The notes: a model not told the origin generated them from the letters alone. A stretch of 28,405 nt of DNA from an uncultured Paraprevotella sp. (GCA_900766785.1 CAAFWT010000137.1:1-28405), one strand, 5' to 3'. Positions 1-7,851 are shown, numbered from the stretch's first letter. Made by a program: numbers and translations.

Positions 1-49
1 CAAAGGCATGTCTGCTCCTCATGCTCCTGTCCAGTGACATGGTGACCAT
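1..49 (-). CDS. Possible 5' end of a leftward gene (truncated by window edge)
   Basis: A leftward reading frame is open from an ATG at 49-47 to the window edge, with further in-frame ATGs at 40-38 and 22-20. The last would give a start of the form M-R-S-R-H-A-F. It lies about 110 bases downstream of a good leftward promoter (164-193), which is the main reason to think a gene begins here. Only about 16 codons are visible, so no product can be proposed and the start cannot be chosen. Confidence 0.25.
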   Translation of the reverse strand, partial: MVTMSLDRSMRSRHAF

Positions 50-163
50 ACGTAAAAAAAGGACTCACAGCATCGGGTAATGTTGCAGAATCTCACTGCA
101 TTCCCATCTTAGCTCCGTCGCCCCCTGCTCATTATATAGGAGGGGAAGAACCATTTGTGCTTG

Positions 164-193
164 CAAAGTTACAACTTTATTGGATATCCCAAA
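164..193 (-). promoter_or_regulatory. Putative leftward Bacteroidetes-type promoter
   Basis: On the minus strand there is TTTG (193-190), an 18-base spacer and TAACTTTG (171-164). This fits the Bacteroidetes primary-sigma consensus (TTTG about 19-21 bases before TAnnTTTG). Transcription would start near 157 and run off the left edge. The 31-bp-phased GTCAAC repeats lie immediately upstream of the -33 element, where an activator would bind. Confidence 0.5.
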
Positions 194-220
194 CCTTCCC
201 TCCATCTTTTTGCTTTAATA

Positions 221-330
221 GTCAACCAAACTTACAACTAAAACAAACTAAGTCAACCAATATTAAAACTAATCATTAACCCAGTCAACCTGCTTTACAA
301 ATAGCAGCAAAGTGGTCAACTAAAATCGTT
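221..330. repeat. Four direct repeats with ~31-bp period (GTCAAC boxes)
   Basis: GTCAAC occurs at 221, 252, 283 and 315, so the spacings are 31, 31 and 32 bases. The first three copies share a longer unit, GTCAACC-N4-TTAMAAMTA; the fourth keeps mainly GTCAAC. The spacing is close to three helical turns, so the boxes would lie on one face of the helix. They sit just upstream of the leftward promoter at 164-193. Binding by a regulator is an inference. Confidence 0.6.
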
Positions 331-369
331 AAACCACATAGGTGGCAGCAGATATAGAGGGAACAATCG

Positions 370-443
370 TCATTTCATGCCATGATATCATCATTTCATG
401 GCATGATACCATCATTTCATGGCATGATATCATCATTTCATGC
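370..443. repeat. 21-bp tandem repeat, about 3.5 copies, each with an 11-bp palindrome
   Basis: Units start at 370, 391 and 412, with a partial copy from 433. Each contains TCATG-S-CATGA, a perfect 5-1-5 dyad, followed by TGATAYCA. The copies differ by only one or two bases. The 21-bp period (two helical turns) puts the dyads in phase. The repeat makes a spurious reading frame look repetitive; I see no evidence that it is translated. Confidence 0.8.
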
Positions 444-508
444 TGTGTTTGGTTTGAGGCAAAGGGATAAGTCAGCTCAGGTAATAGACTATAATGATCA
501 GGTTATAA

Positions 509-558
509 GGGTAAGGGAATGCCTACTCTTTTTGGGAATCCCTTCCCCTATGTTTTTT
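509..558 (+). terminator. Orphan rightward intrinsic-terminator-like hairpin
   Basis: Bases 509-520 pair with 537-548 (12 positions, two mismatches, loop of 16), and six T's follow at 553-558. On the plus strand this has the shape of an intrinsic terminator, but no plus-strand gene precedes it. It may end a small transcript starting within 330-500, be part of a larger structured RNA, or be accidental. Confidence 0.35.
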
Positions 559-628
559 CTTCTGAGCCGAAATTTCTGCCGACCCCATCCCTACTGTCAT
601 CAGAGTGCCGGCAGAGGGGAAACAGAAA

Positions 629-662
629 GGAGGTGAATACCCATGTCGGGGTATCCACCTCC
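629..662 (-). terminator. Hairpin downstream of mutB, probable terminator
   Basis: Bases 629-642 pair with 649-662 in a 14-base stem with one A-C mismatch and a 6-base loop. On the minus strand it lies about 83 bases after the mutB stop and is followed by a moderately T-rich stretch (CCTTTCTGTTT). It is the best candidate for the end of the mutA-mutB transcript. Confidence 0.55.
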
Positions 663-678
663 ATCAACTGTTGTACTA

Positions 679-706
679 CCTGTCCGTCCACGAGTGGAAG
701 GGCAGG
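679..706. other. Second inverted repeat 3' of mutB
   Basis: Bases 679-691 pair with 694-706 (13 positions, two mismatches, very tight loop). It lies between the mutB stop and the hairpin at 629-662. It could be a 3'-end stabilising structure or part of a tandem terminator. No T-run follows it on either strand. Confidence 0.4.
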
Positions 707-744
707 ATGTGAATTCTTACTTTTCTTGCTATGCTGGCAGGAAC

Positions 745-2913
745 TTACTCCTTACCCATGAGCAACTCCATCATCTTGCAGGCAGAGTAGGGCACGGGTG
801 TGCCAGGGCCGAAGATGGCGGCCACGCCTGCCTGATAGAGGAAGTCATAGTCCTGAGCAGGGATCACACCGCCGGCAATCACCATGATGTCCTCACGTCC
901 CAGTTTCTTCAATTCCTCTATCAACTGAGGAATGAGGGTCTTGTGACCTGCTGCCAGAGAGGATGCACCAACGATGTTGACGTCGTTCTCCACAGCCTGG
1001 CGGGCTGCTTCTGCGGGAGTCTGGAACAAGGGACCCATATCCACGTCGAAGCCACAATCGGCATAACCGGTGGCTACTACCTTGGCACCGCGGTCGTGAC
1101 CATCCTGGCCCATCTTGGCAACCATGATACGGGGACGGCGGCCCTCCTGTTTTGCATACTCTTCAGTCAGCTGACAAGCCTTCTCAAAGTCCTTGTCATT
1201 CTTGGATTCACTGCTATACACGCCTGAAATAGTTCTGATTACTGCCTTGTAACGTCCCACGATGGTCTCGCAGGCATCACTGATTTCTCCCAATGTGGCA
1301 CGATGGCCAGCGGCTATGACAGCCAAGTCGAGCAGGTTGTGCTCGCTCTTCTTGCCTTCGTTGAACTCACGTACACACTCGGTGATGGCGGCCAAATCCT
1401 TCTTGACCTGCTCTTCATCGCGGTGAGCCTTGAGTTCCTTGAGCGATGCTTCCTGCTGCAAGCGAACGGCTGTGTTGTCAATCTCGAGGATGTCAATGGG
1501 ATCCTCGTGCTCCAGACGATACTTGTTGGTACCCACGATGGTCTGTGAACCAGAGTCGATGCGAGCCTGTGTGCGGGCTGCTGCCTCCTCAATACGCATC
1601 TTGGGCAGACCAGTCTCGATGGCCTTGGCCATACCACCCAGCTTCTCTATCTCCTGTATGTGCTCCCATGCCTTGGTGTAGAGCTCCTGAGTGAGTTTCT
1701 CCACATAGTAAGAGCCAGCCCATGGGTCGATGTGCTTGCATACCTGAGTCTCGTTCTGAATATAAATCTGGGTGTTGCGTGCGATACGGGCAGAGAAGTC
1801 TGTAGGCAGGGCGATGGCCTCGTCAAGCGCATTGGTGTGCAGAGACTGAGTGTGTCCCAGTACGGCAGCCATGGCCTCGATACAGGTGCGACCTACATTG
1901 TTGAAGGGATCCTGCTCGGTGAGCGACCATCCAGATGTCTGTGAGTGTGTGCGGAGTGCCATGGACTTGGGGTTCTTGGCACCGAAGCTCTTCACTATCT
2001 TGGCCCACAGCAGACGTCCGGCACGCATCTTGGCTATCTCCATGAAGTGGTTCATGCCGATGGCCCAGAAGAAGCTGAGGCGGGGAGCAAAGGCGTCCAC
2101 ATCGATACCTGCGTTGATACCAGCACGCAGATAGTCCATACCGTCGGCCAGGGTGTAAGCCAACTCGATGTCGGCAGTAGCACCAGCCTCCTGCATGTGA
2201 TAGCCTGAGATGGAGATGCTGTTGAACTTAGGCATCTTCTGTGAGGTGTACTCAAAGATGTCGGCAATGATCTTCATGGAGAATGCAGGGGGATAGATGT
2301 AGGTGTTACGCACCATGAACTCCTTCAGAATATCGTTCTGGATGGTACCTGCCATCTCCTCGAGCTTGGCGCCCTGCTCCAGACCAGCGTTGATGTAGAA
2401 GGCCAGCACGGGCAGCACACCGCCATTCATGGTCATGGAGACGGACATCTTGTTGAGAGGAATACCTGCAAAGAGGGTCTTCATATTCTCCAGAGAGCAG
2501 ATGGATACACCTGCCTTACCTACGTCGCCCACCACGCGCTGGTTGTCGGGGTCGTAACCACGGTGTGTGGGAAGGTCAAAGGCTACGGACAGACCCTTCT
2601 GTCCGGAAGCAAGGTTGCGGCGATAGAAGGCGTTACTCTCTTCTGCGGTGGAGAATCCTGCATACTGACGGATGGTCCACGGACGGAAGGGATACATCAT
2701 GCTATAGGGGCCACGCAGGAAGGGAGGGATACCTGCAGCAAAGTTGAGGTGCTCCATGCCTTCGAGGTCTTCCTTGGTATATACGGGCTGAATGTCTATC
2801 TGCTCGGGAGTTCTCCAGTTGGCAGTAATACCAGCCTCCTTTTGCCATTCCTGGCCATTCTTTGCGGCGATACCGCTAAAGATGTCAATATTGCTAAATG
2901 ATTTACGTGCCAT
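745..2913 (-). CDS. mutB: Methylmalonyl-CoA mutase large (catalytic) subunit
   Basis: This is the adenosylcobalamin-dependent subunit that interconverts succinyl-CoA and (R)-methylmalonyl-CoA in the cytoplasm, the entry to propionate in Bacteroidales. At 722 residues it has the usual length. The N-terminal TIM-barrel part holds the substrate region PFRPWTIRQYAGF (about 75-87), with Y84, R202 and H239 matching the P. shermanii residues Y89, R207 and H244. The C-terminal B12 domain has the base-off signature DGHDRG (604-609, lower axial ligand H606), SSL (651-653) and GG (681-682). The gene starts 4 bases after the mutA stop, so the two are co-transcribed and probably translationally coupled. 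A probable terminator lies about 83 bases downstream. No B12 riboswitch is evident near the operon. Identification is secure from the motifs. Confidence 0.97.
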   Translation of the reverse strand: MARKSFSNIDIFSGIAAKNGQEWQKEAGITANWRTPEQIDIQPVYTKEDLEGMEHLNFAAGIPPFLRGPYSMMYPFRPWTIRQYAGFSTAEESNAFYRRNLASGQKGLSVAFDLPTHRGYDPDNQRVVGDVGKAGVSICSLENMKTLFAGIPLNKMSVSMTMNGGVLPVLAFYINAGLEQGAKLEEMAGTIQNDILKEFMVRNTYIYPPAFSMKIIADIFEYTSQKMPKFNSISISGYHMQEAGATADIELAYTLADGMDYLRAGINAGIDVDAFAPRLSFFWAIGMNHFMEIAKMRAGRLLWAKIVKSFGAKNPKSMALRTHSQTSGWSLTEQDPFNNVGRTCIEAMAAVLGHTQSLHTNALDEAIALPTDFSARIARNTQIYIQNETQVCKHIDPWAGSYYVEKLTQELYTKAWEHIQEIEKLGGMAKAIETGLPKMRIEEAAARTQARIDSGSQTIVGTNKYRLEHEDPIDILEIDNTAVRLQQEASLKELKAHRDEEQVKKDLAAITECVREFNEGKKSEHNLLDLAVIAAGHRATLGEISDACETIVGRYKAVIRTISGVYSSESKNDKDFEKACQLTEEYAKQEGRRPRIMVAKMGQDGHDRGAKVVATGYADCGFDVDMGPLFQTPAEAARQAVENDVNIVGASSLAAGHKTLIPQLIEELKKLGREDIMVIAGGVIPAQDYDFLYQAGVAAIFGPGTPVPYSACKMMELLMGKE

Positions 2914-2917
2914 AATC

Positions 2918-4765
2918 TTAGATTCCGAGTTTAGCGTTATACTCCTTCAAGGTCTTCAGCTGATCTACCTTGACGTGAATGAAGTTCTCTATGCCTGCTG
3001 CCTTCAGGTCTTCGGCACAAGCAGGAGCTCCTGCCACCACAAACATGGCGCGGCCGTTGAGATACTGGAAGGCGGGAATGGCATACTCTGCATACTCATC
3101 ATCGCTGGAGCAGATGACCACAATGTCGGCGCCAGCTTCCAGAGCCTTGTCCACACCTTCTTCTACGGTGGCAAATCCGAGGTTGTCTATTACCTTGTAG
3201 CCGGCTGCAGCCAGGAAGTTGCAAGAGAACTGGGCACGTGCCTGACGCATGGCCAGATTGCCTATGGTGAGCATGAAGGCTACGGGAACCTTGGCAGCCT
3301 TCTCGGTGGTGAGTCGCAGACTTTCGAAGTCGCTTGCCAGACGGCTGGGCTTCAGGCCGACTATCTCTCCTTCTCCCGAACAGCAGCAGCAAGCAGCCTT
3401 GGGACTCTTGCCTTCGCTCTTCTCTGTGAAGTTGGGGAACTGGTTGGTACCCAGCAAGAACTCCTTGCGCTTGCCTGCGTTGGCATGACGGGTAGCATTG
3501 GTCTCGTTGATGACATTCTGTATGTTGCCAGCCAGAGCCTCTTTCAGGAAACCGCCTTTCTCCTCCACGTCGAGGAAGAGTTTCCATGCCTGCTCGGCCA
3601 GAGCAGTGGTGAGAGTCTCCAGGAAATAGGAACCTCCTGCAACGTCAACGATACGGCCGAAGTGGCACTCCTCCTTGAGCAGCAACTGCTGGTTGCGAGC
3701 GATACGCTCAGCAAAGTCGGTGGGAACCTCATAGGGCTGGTCGAAGGGAGTCACCACAATGCTCTCCACACCACCCAGAGCAGCACTCATGGCCTCTGTC
3801 TGGCTGCGGAGCATGTTCACATAACTGTCAAAGATGGTCTGGTTGTAAGTGGTGGTGATGGCACACACGTGCATCTTGGCACTCTCCTTGCAACTGGTAT
3901 ACTGGCTTACAATCTGAGCCCAGAGCATGCGTGCAGCACGTATCTTGGCTATCTCCATGAAGTACACTCCGTTGATACCCAGATTGAACTTGATGTTCTG
4001 TGCTGCCAGTTCGGGCGATACACCAGCCTCGGTGAGGGCTGTCAGATACTCGTTACCCCATGCCAAAGCATAACCCAGGTCCTGATAACTGTAGGCACCG
4101 GCATTGGTCAGAGTGTAAGCATCCACGGCCACAGCACGGAACTTGGGATAGTCGGCCAGAAGTTCTACCAGTTCTTTGGCTGAAGCGATGAGGGCTGAAC
4201 GATCCTTGCCGCTGCAGATAATCTTGGCAATGGGGTCGAAGCTGATGCTACCTGCCAAAGCCTCCTTCTCATAACCCTTCTGCTCGAAGTAAGCCACCAG
4301 AATCTGAGCCAGCTCCACGGTGTGACGCTGACAAGTCTTGAAGTTCAGCTCCACGCAATCGGCGTGGATTCCCTCCAGCAGTGAGGCGATGTAGTCTGCA
4401 CTCAGCTTGTCGGCAGGGATGATGAAGCCCAGGCTGTCCACACCTCTGTTGAGGATGTCCAGAGCCTTCTGGTTAGCCTCCTTGGGACATTCACACTTGA
4501 TGTCCTGGCGCACGTACCACTCGTTGTCGGCAGTCTTGTTGCCGCGCACGTAGGGAAACTCGCCAGGGAGAGCGTTCACTGTGGGCAGTTTGTCCACATC
4601 TTCCTTCAGATAGAAGGGTTGCATGGAAAATCCTTCATTGGTCCTCCATACCATCTTTTTCTGGAAATCAGCACCCTTCAGGTCAACCTGAATCTTGTCC
4701 AGCCATTCCTGACGGGAAGGGGCAGTGAAATCAGAAAACAGTTTTTGTTTGTTGTTGTCTGCCAT
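2918..4765 (-). CDS. mutA: Methylmalonyl-CoA mutase small subunit
   Basis: This is the non-catalytic partner of MutB in the heterodimeric mutase. At 615 residues it is typical of small subunits. It keeps the barrel fold, with family segments such as YFMEIAKIRAARMLWAQIV in the middle. Its C-terminal cobalamin-like domain (about 490-615) lacks the DxHxxG ligand motif, as expected for a subunit that does not bind B12. One oddity is four consecutive cysteines (459-462) in a low-complexity linker just before the C-terminal domain. The ATG at 4765 is the first in frame and gives a standard N-terminus. A candidate promoter lies about 50 bases upstream, and mutB follows after 4 bases. Confidence 0.95.
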   Translation of the reverse strand: MADNNKQKLFSDFTAPSRQEWLDKIQVDLKGADFQKKMVWRTNEGFSMQPFYLKEDVDKLPTVNALPGEFPYVRGNKTADNEWYVRQDIKCECPKEANQKALDILNRGVDSLGFIIPADKLSADYIASLLEGIHADCVELNFKTCQRHTVELAQILVAYFEQKGYEKEALAGSISFDPIAKIICSGKDRSALIASAKELVELLADYPKFRAVAVDAYTLTNAGAYSYQDLGYALAWGNEYLTALTEAGVSPELAAQNIKFNLGINGVYFMEIAKIRAARMLWAQIVSQYTSCKESAKMHVCAITTTYNQTIFDSYVNMLRSQTEAMSAALGGVESIVVTPFDQPYEVPTDFAERIARNQQLLLKEECHFGRIVDVAGGSYFLETLTTALAEQAWKLFLDVEEKGGFLKEALAGNIQNVINETNATRHANAGKRKEFLLGTNQFPNFTEKSEGKSPKAACCCCSGEGEIVGLKPSRLASDFESLRLTTEKAAKVPVAFMLTIGNLAMRQARAQFSCNFLAAAGYKVIDNLGFATVEEGVDKALEAGADIVVICSSDDEYAEYAIPAFQYLNGRAMFVVAGAPACAEDLKAAGIENFIHVKVDQLKTLKEYNAKLGI

Positions 4766-4814
4766 ATTATTGTGTTATAAACAATGTTTGTTCGTTTATC
4801 TGTCAAATAGCGTG

Positions 4815-4846
4815 TAAAGTTACAAACTTCCTCTGTGTGTGACAAA
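4815..4846 (-). promoter_or_regulatory. Putative mutA promoter
   Basis: On the minus strand TTTG (4846-4843) is followed after 20 bases by TAACTTTA (4822-4815), one base off the Bacteroidetes TAnnTTTG -7 element. A second possible -7, TAAATTTG (4850-4843), overlaps the -33 and lacks its own upstream TTTG. The leader to the mutA ATG would be about 40 bases. Confidence 0.4.
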
Positions 4847-4928
4847 TTTATAAGGTCTATTCTTGACTCTCGGCGTGCATTGGGACATTTTTTCTCTTTG
4901 AAAAAAAGACTTTTTAACAGAACTTGCC

Positions 4929-4936
4929 TACCTTTG
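4929..4936 (+). promoter_or_regulatory. Putative -7 element for the AspT/YidE-type transporter
   Basis: TACCTTTG is an exact TAnnTTTG match and is followed by C, as is common in these genomes. No clear TTTG lies 19-21 bases upstream; the nearest good one is at 4897-4900. Transcription would start near 4943 and give a leader of about 100 bases containing two small hairpins. Confidence 0.5.
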
Positions 4937-4953
4937 CACTTTGTTATCCGTGG

Positions 4954-5004
4954 GAGTCATGGTTCATGGCTCTGAGGATTAAGTATTGCCCTTGTTTGGA
5001 GGGC
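4954..5004 (+). other. Two hairpins in the transporter leader
   Basis: Bases 4954-4961 pair with 4965-4972 (8 pairs including one U-G, loop of 3). Bases 4988-4992 pair with 5000-5004 (5 pairs). Both lie between the predicted transcription start and the ATG at 5042, which has no Shine-Dalgarno sequence. A role in expression control is speculation. Confidence 0.35.
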
Positions 5005-5041
5005 TTGACAAAAGTTATATTCAGTATTAAGTTTTGATAAC

Positions 5042-6784
5042 ATGGAATGGTTAGGTAGTCTTTTTACCAGTACCGACAGTGTAGCACACATGGTGTTGCT
5101 CTATGCCCTTGTCATCTCTGTGGGCATAGGACTCGGTAGACTTAAGGTGGCTGGTGTGTCCCTGGGGGTTACGTTTGTTCTCTTTGCAGGTATTGTGGCC
5201 GGTCATATTTACAATCAGTTGGGGGCACCAGGTGGTGTCACCTATGCTTGCCCGCCCATGCTCATGAACTTCATCCAGGACTTCGGTCTCATCCTGTTTG
5301 TTTACTGTATAGGATTGCAGGTAGGACCAGGTTTCTTTGAGAGTTTCCGTGAGGGGGGCATCAGGCTTAATCTCCTGGCCACAAGCATTGTTCTTCTGAA
5401 TGTGCTGTGCTGTGTAGGCCTGTTCTTCCTGGTGTTTTGGGACGGTGGAAGCATGAGTCATGGCAATAATTCTGTCAACCTCTCCATGATGGTGGGTGTG
5501 CTCTGCGGAGCTGTAACGAACACACCGGGACTGGGTGCTGCCAACGAGGCTTGCAATCAGATATTCGGTTCGGCCAATGCACCGGCCATCGCCAATGGTT
5601 ATGCCTGTGCTTACCCGCTGGGTGTGGTGGGAATCATCGGTGCCACCATTGTCCTGAGGTATCTCTGCAGGGTGGACTTGCACAAGGAACAGAAACAGGT
5701 GGAGGCCGAGCATGCGGCCAATCCTCACATGACACCTCATAAGATGACTCTCGAGGCCACCAACAAAGCCCTTGACGGACGCACAGTGTTGCAGATAAGC
5801 CAGTTTCTGGGACGCGACTTTGTCATCAGCCGTCTCCTGCATGACGGCCAGGTGTCTATCCCCAACCGTGACACCATCATCCGTGCTCACGACAAGATGT
5901 TTATCGTCTGTGCTGAGGATGATGCGGAAGCCATCATTGCCTTCATCGGAGAACAATGTGAAGTGGAGTGGGAGGAACAGCGAGTGGATCTGGTGAGCAA
6001 GCACATCCTGGTCACTCATCCCAATATGAACGGCAAGACCTTCGGATCGCTGCATTTCAGTTCCATGTACGGAGTGAATGTAACCCGCATCCGCCGTTCG
6101 GGCATGAACCTCTTTGCCGACCGCAATCTGCGTATGCAGGTAGGCGATAAGATAGTGGTGGTAGGTCCGGAGGATGCTGTCGACCGTGTGGCTGCCTTGA
6201 TGGGTAACTCCGTGAAGAGCCTTGACCACCCCAATCTCTCTACCATCTTTGTGGGAATAGTCATGGGAATCATCCTGGGCGCTCTGCCTATTGCTCTTCC
6301 TGGTGTACCTACACCTGTGAAGCTGGGTTTAGCTGGCGGTCCACTGATAGTGGCCATCCTGATAGGTCGCTTCGGTTATCGGGCCAAGTTGGTGGCTTAC
6401 ACCACCACCAGTGCCAACTTGATGCTGCGTGAGATAGGTCTGGTGCTTTTCCTGGCCAGTGTGGGTATCAAGGCTGGTGCCACATTTGCCGATACCGTTC
6501 TCAAGGGCGACGGACTCACCTATGTGTGGTGTGGCTTCCTCATCACTGTGGTTCCCCTGATCCTGGTGGGTATCGTAGCACGCCTGAAGTATAAGATTAA
6601 CTACTTCACCCTGATGGGTATGATAGCTGGCAGTACCACCGATCCCCCAGCCTTGGCTTTTGCCAATCAGACGGCAGGCAACGATGAGCCTTCGGTGGCT
6701 TACAGTACCGTATATCCTCTGTGCATGTTCTTGCGCATCCTTACGGCTCAGATTATCATCCTGCTGTTATGCAGTGTGGCATGA
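5042..6784 (+). CDS. Putative transporter of the AspT/YidE/YbjL antiporter family
   Basis: This 580-residue inner-membrane protein has hydrophobic halves at about 15-208 and 398-580. Between them are two TrkA-C (RCK_C) regulatory domains, at about 236-305 and 312-388. The halves are an internal duplication: GAVTNTPGLGAAN (156-168) in the first corresponds to GSTTDPPALAFAN (530-542) in the second. The best-known relative, AspT, exchanges aspartate for alanine; most homologues, including E. coli YidE and YbjL, have no proven substrate. The RCK_C domains suggest gating by a small ligand. The gene is divergent from mutA and convergent with the arginine/proline cluster, with which it shares a terminator. 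I cannot predict the substrate. Confidence 0.88.
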   Translation: MEWLGSLFTSTDSVAHMVLLYALVISVGIGLGRLKVAGVSLGVTFVLFAGIVAGHIYNQLGAPGGVTYACPPMLMNFIQDFGLILFVYCIGLQVGPGFFESFREGGIRLNLLATSIVLLNVLCCVGLFFLVFWDGGSMSHGNNSVNLSMMVGVLCGAVTNTPGLGAANEACNQIFGSANAPAIANGYACAYPLGVVGIIGATIVLRYLCRVDLHKEQKQVEAEHAANPHMTPHKMTLEATNKALDGRTVLQISQFLGRDFVISRLLHDGQVSIPNRDTIIRAHDKMFIVCAEDDAEAIIAFIGEQCEVEWEEQRVDLVSKHILVTHPNMNGKTFGSLHFSSMYGVNVTRIRRSGMNLFADRNLRMQVGDKIVVVGPEDAVDRVAALMGNSVKSLDHPNLSTIFVGIVMGIILGALPIALPGVPTPVKLGLAGGPLIVAILIGRFGYRAKLVAYTTTSANLMLREIGLVLFLASVGIKAGATFADTVLKGDGLTYVWCGFLITVVPLILVGIVARLKYKINYFTLMGMIAGSTTDPPALAFANQTAGNDEPSVAYSTVYPLCMFLRILTAQIIILLLCSVA

Positions 6785-6812
6785 TTGCTTACGTCAGTTT
6801 GATTTCTGCAGA

Positions 6813-6858
6813 AAAAGTATGAGGGGTTGAGACTTCGGTCACAACCCCTCATACTTTT
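6813..6858. terminator. Bidirectional intrinsic terminator with UUCG loop
   Basis: A perfect 17-base stem (6813-6829 with 6842-6858) is extended past one A-A mismatch by GAC/GTC around a TTCG tetraloop (6831-6840). The stem's own A and T ends provide a T-tract in both directions. It lies 29 bases after the transporter stop and 28 bases after the argF' stop, so it should end both convergent transcripts. Confidence 0.92.
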
Positions 6859-6885
6859 GATAATTATCCGGTGCTTACAAACAAC

Positions 6886-7851
6886 TTATTGGATGGCCTC
6901 CAGCATACGCTTGATCACTACCTGTGCAGAGATCTCGCGGTTGGCAGCCTCGGGGATGACCAGACTGTTGGCACTCTCTATGACATCATCGCTCACGATG
7001 AGGCCTCGGCGTACGGGCAGACAATGCATAAACTTGCCATTGTTGGTCCACGACATGTGTTCGCTGTCGATGGTCCACGACATGTCCTTGCACAGAATCT
7101 TGCCATAGTCCTCGGGACGTGTCACACCCGGGCAGCTCCAGTTCTTAGCATATACAAAGTCTGCTCCCTCGAGGGCCTTCTTCTGATTGTATTCCACGAT
7201 AGCATTGCCCACAAACTGGCTGTCCAGTTCGTAGCCTTCGGGATGGGTGACCACAAGGTCCACGTCAGCAGCATTCATCCATTCGGCAAAGGAGTTGGGA
7301 ACAGCCTGAGGAAGTGCACGGCAATGAGGTGCCCATGTGAGCACCACCTTAGGGCGCTTCACCTGCTTATGCTCTTCGATGGTAATCAGGTCGGCAAAGG
7401 CTTGCAGGGGGTGTACGGTGGCGGTCTCCATAGCAAAGACGGGCTTGCCACTGTACTGCACAAATTGCTGTACGATGCTTTCTGCATAGTCGAATGCTCT
7501 GTCCTGCAGTCCAGCAAAACTTCTTACTCCGATGATGTCGCAGAAACTGCCCATCACGGGAATGGCTTCCAGAAGATGCTCGCTCTTGTCACCATCCATG
7601 ATGACACCACGCTCGGTCTCCAGTTTCCAGGCACCAGCGTTCACGTCCAGCACCATTACGTTCATTCCCAGATTCATGGCGGCCTTCTGGGTACTGAGAC
7701 GTGTACGCAAACTATTGTTGAAGAATATCATCAGCAGAGTCTTGTTGCGTCCCAGGTGCTGATGGCCAAACCTGTTTTTCTTTACTTCTTGTGCCTCGGC
7801 AATGGCATTGCTCAGGTTGCCCAGGTCTTTTGCATTGAAGAATGTTCTCAT
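6886..7851 (-). CDS. argF': N-succinylornithine carbamoyltransferase (ArgF')
   Basis: This enzyme transfers the carbamoyl group from carbamoyl phosphate to an N-acylated ornithine, giving N-acylcitrulline. The protein has 321 residues and closely resembles, from memory, the B. fragilis succinylornithine transcarbamylase. Visible motifs are the carbamoyl-phosphate loop NNSLRTR (45-51), HPLQ, and HCLPVRR near the C-terminus. At position 90 the B. fragilis enzyme has Pro and acetylornithine enzymes have Glu (E92 in Xanthomonas); here it is Ser. Published swaps report that E92S turns an acetylornithine enzyme into a succinylornithine enzyme, so succinylornithine is the predicted substrate. The frame is open upstream to 8121, but that part overlaps proA and looks non-coding, so the ATG at 7851 is used. 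It is the last gene of the cluster, 101 bases after proA. Confidence 0.93.
   Translation of the reverse strand: MRTFFNAKDLGNLSNAIAEAQEVKKNRFGHQHLGRNKTLLMIFFNNSLRTRLSTQKAAMNLGMNVMVLDVNAGAWKLETERGVIMDGDKSEHLLEAIPVMGSFCDIIGVRSFAGLQDRAFDYAESIVQQFVQYSGKPVFAMETATVHPLQAFADLITIEEHKQVKRPKVVLTWAPHCRALPQAVPNSFAEWMNAADVDLVVTHPEGYELDSQFVGNAIVEYNQKKALEGADFVYAKNWSCPGVTRPEDYGKILCKDMSWTIDSEHMSWTNNGKFMHCLPVRRGLIVSDDVIESANSLVIPEAANREISAQVVIKRMLEAIQ

Noticed and set aside
382..636. 84-codon plus-strand frame with a repeated M-I-S-S-F-H-G peptide.
   Set aside because: The peptide repeat is simply the 21-bp tandem repeat read in one frame. No promoter, ribosome-binding site or recognisable domain supports translation.
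2792..4183. 463-codon plus-strand frame opposite mutA and mutB.
   Set aside because: It is antisense to two secure genes with strong motifs, and its translation has no recognisable domain. Long antisense frames are expected in codon-biased DNA of this composition.
745..5041. Search for a cobalamin riboswitch near mutA-mutB.
   Set aside because: I found no B12-box-like element (GCCACTG) upstream of mutA or in the region downstream of mutB.
5051..6229. 392-codon minus-strand frame opposite the AspT/YidE-type transporter.
   Set aside because: The plus-strand protein has clear membrane and RCK_C features and internal duplication; the antisense translation has none.
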